From Ampelocalamus luodianensis (taxonomy: Eukaryota; Streptophyta; Magnoliopsida; Poales; Poaceae): a DNA stretch of 64,000 bases. The notes under the pieces were generated by a model. That model saw only the letters and a program-made list of their open reading frames with translations. It did not search any database and had not been told where the DNA came from. The DNA lies in contig CM070633.1 of NCBI GenBank assembly GCA_036346255.1, positions 35,494,192 to 35,558,191 of the forward strand, written 5' to 3'. Below, one piece after another: positions 45,749-55,199 of this stretch; position 1 is the stretch's first letter, and every line of letters begins with the position of its first letter. A program made the position numbers and the translations under genes.

Positions 45749-48385
45749 TTAACTAAAATGATAATCGACAACATTGATAATAATATTTTTGTCGTGGTCG
45801 TGGACGTCAACGTCTCCCATGTGGATCGCTCTAGTCGGGGGCACCGACGAGGTCCCCGTGGTGACGCCCGAATGCCGGCGTCTCCTTGGTCCCGAGTATT
45901 TCGCGTGGGGCATGTCTTGAAGGTGTGGCTGGACTTCGCAAATGGAGCACTTCTTTCGGCGACGCCCGCTTCCGCTCGCCCATATCGCTCTCGATGCGTC
46001 GTGCACTGCCGCCGGCCAACCTTTCCTTGAGCCTACCAATGTCCGCGCCCGCATTAGTTGCTCCGTGATGGATGGCCGATGAAATGGCCAACAACGCGAA
46101 CCATACATCTCTCCACTCCATGTTTGCATCACCGCCTCCTTGGTGAAATAGTGAGAGGTATCGACGGGATGTCGCGCCACCGCCGAACAGCGCCATGACA
46201 TGGGAGCAGGACCTATGCGTAAGAAGGGGCTTGTTACAAGTGCAAACGCAGCCTATCGCGCGAGCGTGCACTCATGGGTGATCCTCTCGCGGTTAGTCCC
46301 GCGACGCCTTTATCCTCGCACATTATCTCGGCGAAGCTCCTCGTGCCCATCTTGAATGCCCGCATCTCACCCTTTCTTGCTCTTCTCCTCCATGTATGCG
46401 GTGATCATGGCGGAGTAGAGTACTCATCATTTGCCATGGTGAGCGACGCATGCCGCATCTATTAACAAAGTAGTTTGTGGTACCGCGAGAATTGCCTCCA
46501 CAATACCAACCAAAGGAGGCACCGGCGCCGCGCATGACCCGCTTGTAGACCTCAACTAGGTTGGTTGTCATGATACCGTGACGAGCACCACCCTCATCAT
46601 GCAAAGCAGCCGACCACTTCTCCCAGGCTCGTGCTCAATCCACCGAGCTTTTGACTGTGCCCCGCTTCTTCCTCGTGACACTAGGAGCGCCTCAGGTAGC
46701 CGTGGCAATGCTTGGGGTTTGGTCGGCTAGCGGCCTTGTCGATGCCTCCTTCGTGGGTTTTTGTCCGGCCGTCCGAATCTTCCAGTGTGTCGAACTTACG
46801 CCGGTTTCGTTGTACGCGCTGAACATGTTCATCAAGTCCTTGTTGCGAATCGCTATAGAAGTTTGCACCCAAGTGCCTCATGCACCACCGCCTCAGATCC
46901 GCCATGGAAGTGGAACGTTCTTCCGTCGTAGTCGTGTTATTGCACGCAGCAGCCCGCGTCTTGGCCATGTATGAGGCATACGTTGGGGACGGTCCCGCAT
47001 AACGAAATCCTCACATTCTTCAAGAACCACAGCCAGATATCCGTGTTATCGCTTTCAACGAAAGCGAATGCCACGGGAAGAACTTGATTGTTTCCGTCCG
47101 TCGCTATTATGGTCAAGATTCGCCCTTGTACCGCCATCAGAATGTGCCATCGATACACAAGATTGGACGACAAAGGTTTAATGCATTGATGCATGGACCA
47201 AACGCGAAGAATGCTCGCCGAGTAGCCTCTTATTAGGCCACTTCGGATGCGTGGCCTTGAATGTCGACATGAGTGCCGGATTCTGCCTTGTATGACTCGG
47301 AGTTGCCCAGGAGGTTGTGGTAGGAATCTAACGCGTCGAACCTTGATTCCAATGCCTTCGCTTTGCCCTCCAAGCCTTGGCATAGCCGATAGTGCATCGA
47401 ACCTTGCCTCAATGGCGAATGATGGATCGTGGCTCAAATCAGGTTGTCCACGATCTCACCGTACATGATTGGCAATGAAGCCCGATGACAGTTCCGTGGG
47501 ATGCACGACTCAACGACGACGCATGTGTGAGGGACCACTATGGAGCACTTCCAAAGAGGTATCCCACTTGGCTGGTGCGCACGCGCCAAGGGCATCCTCA
47601 ATGCCGCACTTCACGCCATAGCATCTTGGGGTAGACTTGACGACGGTGAATGTGCGCCAAACCGACAATGCCCGCATTTAACCGCATCTTGCACGACCTC
47701 CTTGCATTTGTACGTAGCTCCTAGTCCGACTCGCTCGGCCGTACTCCCATGGTACATGGAGCCTTCGTTGACGCACGAGGTTCTCGAATCGGTATGTGTT
47801 CCACTTGATGGAACCGTCGCCGTCCGCATCATCGCCGCCATCGAACCTTCATCTTCTGACAATGCCATGTAGTCTTGGTCTTCGAGCTCCATCATTTCCA
47901 CGTGTCTTCCTCCTCTCCTCGCCAGCAAGCCCACTAGCCTGTCTCATCAATGAGGTAACTCTGCCACATCGCAACCTTGCCCTTCTCGCGGTGTGTGCGG
48001 CGCGCTGAGTCACCTATTTCTTCCTCGGTGTCGAGAACTCCTACTTGTTCGACGCAGATGCAGGAGTGGATTTTGCAAACGCTCGACCGAAGGACCAATT
48101 TCCACCCCTCTCCCTCGCCATGCGCATATACGACCGCCATGAATTTGTTCCCTTTAGTTGCACTAACTCCCATACGTGGCCGCCCCGCCCGGGGCGAGGC
48201 ACCAATGTCGATCAGACATCACGGTCCACTTGGAACGTGTGGAACAACCACCGCATCACAACGCCAAATGTACGTTGCTCGTGTCTTGGTAGGCACGCCC
48301 GCGACCGAAATAACTCAAATCAATTCCCTGACCCTCCATAATAGTCCTCTACCGTAGTAAATTTTGAAATTGACGACGTCCGACA
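45749..48385 (-). pseudogene. Mutator-like (MuDR/MULE) transposase gene, frameshifted
   Basis: Cut-and-paste transposase on the reverse strand. A start codon at 48,383-48,385 (MSDVVNFKIYYGRGLLWRV) follows a leader intron (about 48,397-48,531; donor GTAATT, acceptor TTGCAG). The N-terminal region continues in shifting frames (MRWLFHTFQVDRD-like near 48,240; GNKFMAVVYAHGEG near 48,140). The catalytic MULE domain at 46,937-47,437 reads WHILMAVQGRILTIIATDGN, NQVLPVAFAFVESDNTDIWL, WFLKNV. A SWIM zinc finger at about 46,170-46,250 reads CVCTCNKPLLTHRSCSHVMA. A short CSIC-type knuckle (KKCSICEVQ) near 45,945 ends it. At least four frame changes make it non-functional as read; sequencing indels cannot be excluded. 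Confidence 0.8.
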
Positions 48386-48396
48386 TATTTGACGTA

Positions 48397-48531
48397 CTGC
48401 AATGTGAAGAACATTTACACGATGAACTACATATGTGCAACTAAATATCCCACCAAAAAACTATGTAAAACAGACTTCACTACGTAACAGCACATCAAGA
48501 ATCATGTAATCCGTTCTGTTAAGAAAATTAC
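48397..48531 (-). other. Leader intron of the transposase gene (candidate)
   Basis: Reverse-strand donor GG/GTAATTTTC at 48,531 and acceptor TTCACATTGCAG/T at 48,397, 11 bases before the ATG. A TATA-like CTACAAAATCC lies upstream near 48,650-48,662. Confidence 0.5.
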
Positions 48532-48679
48532 CCGAGGGGTGGGCAACTGGACGAACAGCGCTTCGCTAGCTTTTCTCGTCCTCCTCTCTGTTGTGTCCTT
48601 CTATTTTTGGTTGAGTAAGACTGAGTCCTGTGTGGAATTTCGACGGTTGCAAGAGGATTTTGTAGAGGTCAGGCCCTGT

Positions 48680-48755
48680 CGCCAGTTTAATCGGTGATAC
48701 CTTCCTGTCGCCAGTTGAACTGGCGATACCTTCCTGTCGCCAGTCGCTATTTGTT
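48680..48755. repeat. Internal hairpin cluster before the transposase promoter
   Basis: One perfect CGCCAGTTGAACTGGCG at 48,709-48,725 plus two half or decayed copies (CGCCAGTTTAATCGGTG at 48,680, CGCCAGTCGC at 48,738), with spacer ATACCTTCCTGT repeated. It lies just upstream of the transposase TATA-like site on the reverse strand. Confidence 0.9.
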
Positions 48756-49835
48756 GTTGTGCAATGTTGGAAGATTTTTTGGAGGATGATTGAGGGATTA
48801 ATGATTCATACGCACTGCAAGGCAAAGCGATACTAAAATGCGCTCGAATCTCCGCACAACTCCGTTGGAGAACTCTTCGAAATGACTCAACGATAACCAC
48901 ACGACATTTCATCCGACAAGGGGATTACATGGCACGCAGGACAACGAACCGAGCACGGTACACGCATGCCTTTAGGGAAATTGAAATACATGGCACATGT
49001 GGAGGAATATGGTAGAACTACTAAGTCGAACGTGGCCATTTACCCTTACGCCGGCTCGGCGTTGTACTCGCCTTGCGCCTTGGCTCGCCGCGATGGCCCT
49101 CTTTCGCTCCCTCTCGCCTCCGCCGCCGCGCATGCTTACGCCTCGCTCCTCGCGCCGCTCGTCCCGCCAACCTTGCTCGGCCGCCGACTTTCAACTCTTT
49201 GAGGCGCCACGGTCTCGATGTGCCTCGCCCAGCCTCTTCCGCTCTCAAGAACGATCACATGTCGAGGGTGGATCTTGTCGCCGATCCACCGCCGGAAGTC
49301 GATAGTGGTGGCGAGATCGCGATGGGTAAAGAGAGTTTGTTACCCCGCTTTTCCTAATAAAAAGTATTGTACCATGAAATAGGGTTTCATTTCGGATGCC
49401 CGTTGTTGCAGCCAATCTGGCAGAGTTTGGGCAAACACCAGAGCGCGCCCAATGGTCCACCTCATCGGCTGATTTCACACACTTGCAAAGCGCCCTACAC
49501 CAAAGATAGGGGTGCCACCCTATCGGGGGTCCTTCCGGAGTATGCCCACGTGCATAGGAGGGGGTCGCACTGGTCCCAATCGTTGGGCAGGACACGAGGC
49601 AGCTTCCTAAGATCCACCGGCCCTAAAGGTTTGGTGGGTGAAAGGCTCTGACTAGCGGCATGATAGCGAGTAGTGGTTTCATGGGAGACACCCACCCTTC
49701 AAAAGCTTATGGATTTTCTCCCATTCCTTCTCCTTGTCCATGTTTTCTACTTGGTGGTGTCGTTGTGGACTAGTTGGACGAGTTACGCCAGATTTATAGC
49801 CGAGTGGATGGAGCCGCTGTCGAGCTTCGCCTTGG
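48756..49835. other. MULE interior, no gene recognised
   Basis: 49,050-49,330 is GC-rich with accidental frames. A reverse frame at 49,245-49,595 has a few cysteines but no known domain. A reverse TATA-like GGCTATAAATC (49,793-49,803) resembles the MULE head promoter at 44.38 kb, so a third transcription start or a captured fragment is possible. Confidence 0.4.
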
Positions 49836-50032
49836 TAAGTCGCCCACAAAAGCCGGTCCGCTCGTCACATCGTCTCGAAAAGCTAGTCCGTAGTCACATC
49901 GCCCTAAAAGCAAGCCCGCGTGGTCACATCGCCCAAAAGCGGGTCCGCTCGGTCACATCGCTCAAAGCGGTCTACTCGTGCCATCGTCCCCAAAAACTAG
50001 CGGTGTGGTCACATCGTCCGAAAGCCGCTACT
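49836..50032. repeat. 28-30-bp minisatellite (GTCACATCGCCCAAAAGC)
   Basis: About seven units; GTCACATCG-type words begin near 49,836 (diverged), 49,864, 49,893, 49,923, 49,951, 49,978 (GCCATCG) and 50,009. Each is followed by a CCCAAAAGC-like word and GGTCCGCT-like spacer. In one plus frame it gives repeated VRSHIA/RPQK peptides, which I take as accidental. Confidence 0.85.
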
Positions 50033-50589
50033 CGCTAACTTTAAGGGGATGCTACAAGACGAGCGACCTTTAAGGACTCGCCGCCTCGTTGTCGACGCCC
50101 AAGAAACCTAGCTCGCTTTATCGCTCGTTGCTAAGCAGCTGGATCACAAAGAAAGCCATATTATCGATATTCAAAAGATGTCATAACTACGATTGGCATA
50201 ATGAAGAAAAAATACATAAAGGAAAATCTAATGGCGCCCCTTTAGCTCGCACCGCGTGTCATCCTCGGCCTCTGCTGCCGCCGCGAGTACGCTGGGGGTC
50301 GCCGCTCGAGCACTCGACCCGCGCGCGAAGTCCGCGGTGGTGTAGCGAGGGTCGCTCTCGCGCTTACCGATCTCGCTGCTGGTTCGTCTGCGTCTTACCG
50401 ATCTCGCCGCTGGTCAAACTCGGCCAGATCGCATACCGCGCGCCTCCAAAGAGAACTGCGCGGTCACGCGATCCTCAAGAAGTCATCGATGGGTGCCGAG
50501 AAGTTCGCATCGCCGCCGAGAATGTATCGTCCTCCCAATCCGCTCTCGCGAAGAATGAGGTTACAAACATAGTCATGACTAAAAGCACG

Positions 50590-52868
50590 TTACGCAAGCA
50601 AACGGAACTTACCGTTGGCCCAAAGATGTGCTCTGACGACGCGATAGTCCTCGCCCGCGCACGGGTGGAGCCGAGGACTCGTAAAGAAGATCGTCATTAC
50701 AAACTTATGAGGTTCGAAATGAAATGAAGAAGCGACGTCGGCATGGTCGAACTCACCTCCCGCATGTCCGGAGGTGCTCCTCGCCGCCACGCCGACGCGC
50801 CCGCCACGCGCGGATCGTGAGGTCGTGTCCTACCACCTCGGCCGACCCCTCGCCCTCGGATCGCCGGTCCACCGGTCGGTCGCTGCGGCGACAGGCCGCG
50901 GTCCGCACTCGCGTCTTCGCCGCCTCCCCGATCTGTCGCAGAGCCCTCCGATCTCCCGACATTGCCATGTGTCGCGCGAGTTCACCATCTCGACGACCTC
51001 CGGTGAAGATCCACCGCATGTGTAATCATGAAGTTGTACACGTAAGTATGTCAAATTAAATATGAAATACATAATATTGAGTACGACGCCGCGTGGAAAG
51101 CGAGTCGGGGTGGGGCACGTGTCGGACGTCGCGCCACATGTCGGCAGTGGTCGACCACGACCCGGACGCAACGTAGCCTCGTCCGAGCCGAGTACCACCC
51201 ATGTAGTGCTCGTGACGTCTGCGGGTCGTGAGGCCTCGTCCGCAACCTCGACGAGGGTCTCGTGGCGCGGCACTCAATCGGCCACCCAAGGGGCCATCCT
51301 GTCCGACTGTGACATCGTGCTACGAACTCCTTCCTAGTGTACCTGTGGACGGCAAGAAAATATTTGGTTGCGATGTAACACATATTGTACGGACATAAAG
51401 TCAACAGCGAACTTACGCGCGTGTCGCGCTCCCAAAGACCGCCTCCCCCAAGGGGCCGGGACCTCCCGCCGCATCGAATCGCGCATGACCCGTCAGATCC
51501 GTACTCCTCCACGAAGATGTCGTGCACCAAGGCACTCGCGTGTACCAAGACACGAGTCTCGCTGCACAAAGACCGGCTGCATCGCTGCGCGCGCGATCAC
51601 CCTGGCCGCCATCAGACGGGTCCGGATGATGCGGTCGTCGGTCACCGATCGAACATCGCAACGCACTCGGGTAGGAGCCCCGCGAGGTGATCGGCGTGAA
51701 GGTGACTCGTGCAATACAACACCGCAAACTAAGCATACGAGAATAACGATTGCAAAATGAAAATAACAAATGATTACGAAACTAACTCCGCCGGCGGCAC
51801 CACAAAGTGCCCATGGTCGGCGGTTCAGTCGCCTCGCGGACGCATAAGCCGCCCCGTCACGCTCTCAAGTCCACATGTGGTCGTCCGATCCGAAACGCTC
51901 AAACGACCACAGTTGCAGTGGAGCGGCATCCCGAGAGGATGGCGCGCCACGCCAATGCCGGGCACGCGCCGCACAAGGCGCGCAGACGTCGCAAGACAAA
52001 GACGGCCGACCCACGCAGCATCTGCGCGGATCCACTCGATCGGTGACTCCGCCACCTCTGCGCGCACGGATGTAGTGCTTGTCCACGCCGCCGCCGTGGG
52101 AGCTCAGAACATCACCCACCCGAACAACCACGCAGGTAGGCCTCGGCGCCTCGAATGATGACGGCGCCGCGCCCGCGGCCATACGGTCGGCCGCAAGAAG
52201 ACACGTAAACGCCGCAGGTTCACAAACGAATTGTTACGAGAAAATACTTAGGAAAACACTTACGTAGAATCGCGATCCACTTGGCGTGGCCCGCAAGCGG
52301 CCGTTGAACTCGACGTCTGCCGCTGGCGCAGGATATCGCGGAACTCGCTAAGAGGTCCGTGCGCCACGTGGCGGGACGCGTCGTCGCGCCACCATCGAGC
52401 GCTCGCGCAGGCAACCCGGTGAGGTAGCTCACATCTCGCGGCGTCGGCGTCATCTCCGCACGCGAGATGGAACGATGTGGGTCTCGGCCTCCGGCGGTCA
52501 ACCGGCGCCGTCGGAGGGGCGGCCATTTAAAACGCCTAGACGCACGACCAAAGACGCTGGTCTCGATCGTCCTCCACCGTCGCCTCCACCATCCTCGCGA
52601 GTGGAAGGAGGCTGCGCTCTCAACTGCGCCCAAACGATTAAGCACAAACATGAGTCAACGCAAAATAATCGACCGCCATTGAGTGCATGAAGGACACAAC
52701 TCCACGCACTCGGAATCCGGCCTCGGTGCGACCTCCATGCCTCGATGGGGTGCGTGGCAAACGCCCAAGCTCTATCGGCTGGCCCTCGGAGGAGCACGAT
52801 GATCGGAGGCGCACGGGACGCTGGTCAATCATCGGGTCAAGCAACTCGTACTCACTCGCGTCGGCCAT
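50590..52868 (-). pseudogene. Plant mobile domain (PMD/MAIN-like) gene carried by the MULE
   Basis: Reverse-strand, multi-exon-like gene. It starts near 52,868 (MADASEYELLDPMIDQRPVR), similar to the opening of grass PMD proteins. The PMD core near 52,400-52,510 reads an ETHIV segment in one frame and EMTPTPRDVSYLTGLPARAL in the next, the hallmark of PMD (RPETHTFHL..GEMTPTL.DVS.L.GLP). Further on, APLQLWSFERFGSDDH near 51,880-51,930 matches the LLQLWSWERF element. Splice-like sites fit a spliced gene: donor GTAAGT at 51,411-51,416 with acceptor CCACAG at 51,343; donors at 52,258-52,263 and 50,608-50,613. PMD genes are known to travel in plant MULEs and retrotransposons. Frameshifts suggest a pseudogene; ends are approximate. 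Confidence 0.65.
51343..51416 (-). other. Intron in the PMD gene (candidate)
   Basis: 74 bp, GTAAGTTCGC...CGTCCACAG on the reverse strand, AT-richer than its GC-rich flanks. Confidence 0.55.
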
Positions 52869-53000
52869 ACACGAAAATGCGACAAGATAGAAAGTTCATA
52901 TTTTTCCATGCATCTTTACATAACCTATGTAGCAACTACGAATTTTCTTTACAAATTTAATACATGCCATGCTACTTTTCTAGTTAAACGGTGTTTTCGG

Positions 53001-53092
53001 CACTAACAGGATATTGACCGCGCACTAATACAACTAATAACAACGTACTAACAGGATATTGACCGCGCACTAACACAACTAATAACCGCGCA
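53001..53092. repeat. 45-bp tandem duplication
   Basis: ACTAACAGGATATTGACCGC at 53,002 and again at 53,047, with the following CACTAAYACAACTAATAAC shared. Lies in the proposed leader intron of the PMD gene. Confidence 0.9.
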
Positions 53093-53200
53093 CAAATATT
53101 CTCATTGTTTTTTAGACCTAAACAGCTACTCCGTGTTTTTCTCACAATTCAAAAATGTATCGTGCATCAATTATGTTACTACAGCGGTCAACCAGCGCCA

Positions 53201-53490
53201 TACTCAATTCTATGTCGCTATTGTCGCAATTCTATGTCCAACTCAAAATATGTACTACACAGTTCGGCTACATTTATGTAACCTACTCGATTCTATATCG
53301 CTATTGTTGCATTTCTATGTCGCTACACAACTCAAAATATGTACTGCACAGTTCGACTAAATTTATGTAACCTACTCAATTCTATGTCGCTATAGTCGCA
53401 ATTCTATGTCGCTAATCAACTCAAAATATGTACTACAGAGTTCGACTACATGTATCTAACCTACTCAATTCTATGTCGCTATTGTCGTTT
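53201..53490. repeat. 83-89-bp tandem repeat in the PMD leader intron
   Basis: Three and a part copies starting near 53,201, 53,284, 53,373 and 53,462, each with TACTCAATTCTATGTCGCTA, GTCGCAATTCTATGTCGCTA and CAACTCAAAATATGTACTAC. A smaller repeat (ATTCTATGTCGCTA) sits twice within each unit. Copies 2 to 4 are spaced at 89 bp. Confidence 0.9.
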
Positions 53491-53694
53491 GCTAACCTAC
53501 AAAGTTTGGACGTAACATACACAGTTTCAGAAAAATTTACCTGCAACACAAGATGATCGATCGAAACTGATGGTCTATCAATCTCTCTCCACCGCCACGA
53601 ACCGACAGGGCTTCGCCGCAATTTCTTCTCTCCCTCTCCAACCTCTCTTGTTTTTTTCTGGAATTAAAATGAATTCTGGATTGATTTTTGGGGA

Positions 53695-53701
53695 TTTTAT
53701 A
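53695..53701 (-). promoter_or_regulatory. TATA box of the PMD gene (candidate)
   Basis: Reverse-strand TATAAAA in CGAACTATAAAATCCCC, between the right hairpin cluster and the PMD gene. A donor-like CAG/GTAAAT at 53,535-53,540 would start a leader intron that reaches the ATG region near 52.87 kb. Confidence 0.5.
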
Positions 53702-53710
53702 GTTCGTCTC

Positions 53711-53882
53711 TGCCGCCGCTGAATCGGCGACATGAACCTATCGCCGCTCAAGCGGCGATAAGAAATCGCGCGAGCTTCGCCGCCGATTGAATCTGGCGAT
53801 AGTAGTCGCGGCGGCATGAGTGGCGATAGGTTCCACATCGCCGCTGAATCGCGATAGGTTCTCGCCGCATTCAATCTGGCGA
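53711..53882. repeat. Right subterminal hairpin cluster (CGCCGCT..AGCGGCG)
   Basis: Hairpins of the same shape as the left cluster but different sequence: CGCCGCTCAAGCGGCG at 53,742-53,757 (perfect 7-bp arms), GCCGCTGAATCGGCG at 53,715-53,729, CGCCGATTGAATCTGGCG near 53,781, CGCCGCTGAATCGCG near 53,840, and CGCCGCATTCAATCTGGCG near 53,863. Spacers contain CCTATCGCC/GATAGGTT. Confidence 0.85.
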
Positions 53883-53886
53883 GAGA

Positions 53887-53985
53887 GGCACATTTTTGTA
53901 ATTTTTTTAAACGACTATTTATTTTTGTAAATATCTTTAAAAATAATATTATTTTTTTAAAAAAATTCTTATTATGATGATGCAA
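53887..53985. repeat. Right terminal inverted repeat of the 9-kb MULE
   Basis: Mirror of 45,022-45,117: GCACATTTTTGTAATTTTTT, then TAAACGACTATTTATTTTTG and TAAATATCTTTAAAAATAAT. Confidence 0.8.
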
Positions 53986-54228
53986 AGCCACCTTAGGTAT
54001 CTTAAATAGTGATCACCTCTTACCTGCCATATCACTCAAAAAACTAGTTGAAGGAGAGAGGTTGTGAAGAAAGAGAATATATCATCTCTTATATAAGAGA
54101 CAAGCTGAGCACACAAACGACTACAAATGGTGAGTGGGTAATGAGTTGTGTTGAAAATAAATGATTTTATAGATAAATTATTGAAAATATTATCTGTAAG
54201 GTTGTCTATAGATGAGTTAAAACCTTCA

Positions 54229-54607
54229 GAGCATCTATAATAGTTTATGTCACTTGTCACTAAGAGGTGGATACATCATCAATTAGATGATGTGGAGGAG
54301 AGAATGTGAGCTTAAGAAACAAGCAAATTGTTGATAGATGAAGAAACAAGCAAATTGTTGATACCAAGACACAAGTCACAACAAAATAGCTATTAGAGAT
54401 TTACTTGTTACCTAAAAATATGTTTTATGTATAACAATTAACGTAGAAATTAAAAGTCTTAGATACAAAATAAAAAACAATCCGTTGAAAGATTTGTTTC
54501 TTTTTGTTAGATTGAATACTCCATCTCCTATTAGTAATAACCTAAGAAACAAACTATTGCAGATGCTTTTAGAGACAATTTCAAGAGATAAACTGTTGTA
54601 CATGCCC
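54229..54607. mobile_element. Tourist-like (PIF/Harbinger) MITE, candidate
   Basis: Left end GAGCATCTATAATAGTTTA and right end, read on the reverse strand, GGGCATGTACAACAGTTTA match at 14 of 19 positions, as in Tourist MITEs. Flanking trinucleotides TCA and TTA differ by one base from a shared TTA/TCA duplication. 379 bp with no ORF. Inside, AAGAAACAAGCAAATTGTTG is tandemly duplicated at 54,315-54,363. Confidence 0.6.
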
Positions 54608-54714
54608 TTACCACTAATGGTTCCCAGCACTTATGGCACATCAGTAATCAGTAACCATTTTATGGGCACATAATTTCTAAATCAATAAAAGCATCGACAA
54701 TACGTGATATTGTG

Positions 54715-54890
54715 GAGTAGCGACGCGTTGGCACGCGGTGCATGATATAGCAACGACGGTATTAACGAGGTGGTTATGGCGTCATGTAGCGAAAAGGATG
54801 CAGTGATGCAGTGAGAGTGACACCACGCAAGTAGCCATAAACGATGTTGGCATAGTGCATCATGTATCACACGAATAGTTGAAGTACTAC
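54715..54890 (+). repeat. Dispersed repeat copy 2
   Basis: Diverged copy of 34,985-35,205 (GGCACGCGGTGCATGATATA, GAGGTGGTTATGGCG, GAGAGTGACACCA, CACACGAATAGTTGAAG). No ORF. Confidence 0.6.
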
Positions 54891-55199
54891 TTGTATGCAT
54901 GCCATTGAGCTCACTAATTTTCTTTTGTTGGATACAACGAAGGTGCTACGCAAACTGAAAGTAGGATTAAATTAATAGCAGAGGTTTTATGTTGTCTCCA
55001 CGGGGTTTATATGAATGCTCTTGAGAGTCCTTTTCTTCGTAGATATTGTCACTGTACTAGTTGTCAAATCATCACAACTTGAAGCAAAACACCTAGTCAC
55101 AGCCTGTATAAAAACTTGGAACAAATTCGTAAAATTCCAAAACAAAGAATCACCGTTTTATTTTATTGTCTAAATAACCGTTTAGGTAAAGAATAAAAT

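Larger units (their letters stand above)
45003..54003. mobile_element. ~9-kb Mutator-like element with transposase and PMD gene
   Basis: Left end 45,022-45,117 and right end 53,887-53,985 are inverted copies: the left TAATATTATTTTTAAAGATA, then TTTACAAAAATAAATAG and TTTAAAAAAATTACAAAAAT, is mirrored on the right with few changes. Weaker similarity may extend out to 45,003 and 54,003, so the tips are approximate and no target duplication could be assigned. Inside are a reverse-strand MULE transposase gene (45.7-48.4 kb) and a second reverse-strand gene with plant mobile domain motifs (50.6-52.9 kb), hairpin clusters near both ends and before the transposase gene, and several tandem repeats. 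Both genes carry frameshifts. Confidence 0.75.

Noticed and set aside
53201..53490. Centromere-type satellite
   Set aside because: Only about 3.3 units of 83-89 bp, confined to a MULE leader intron.
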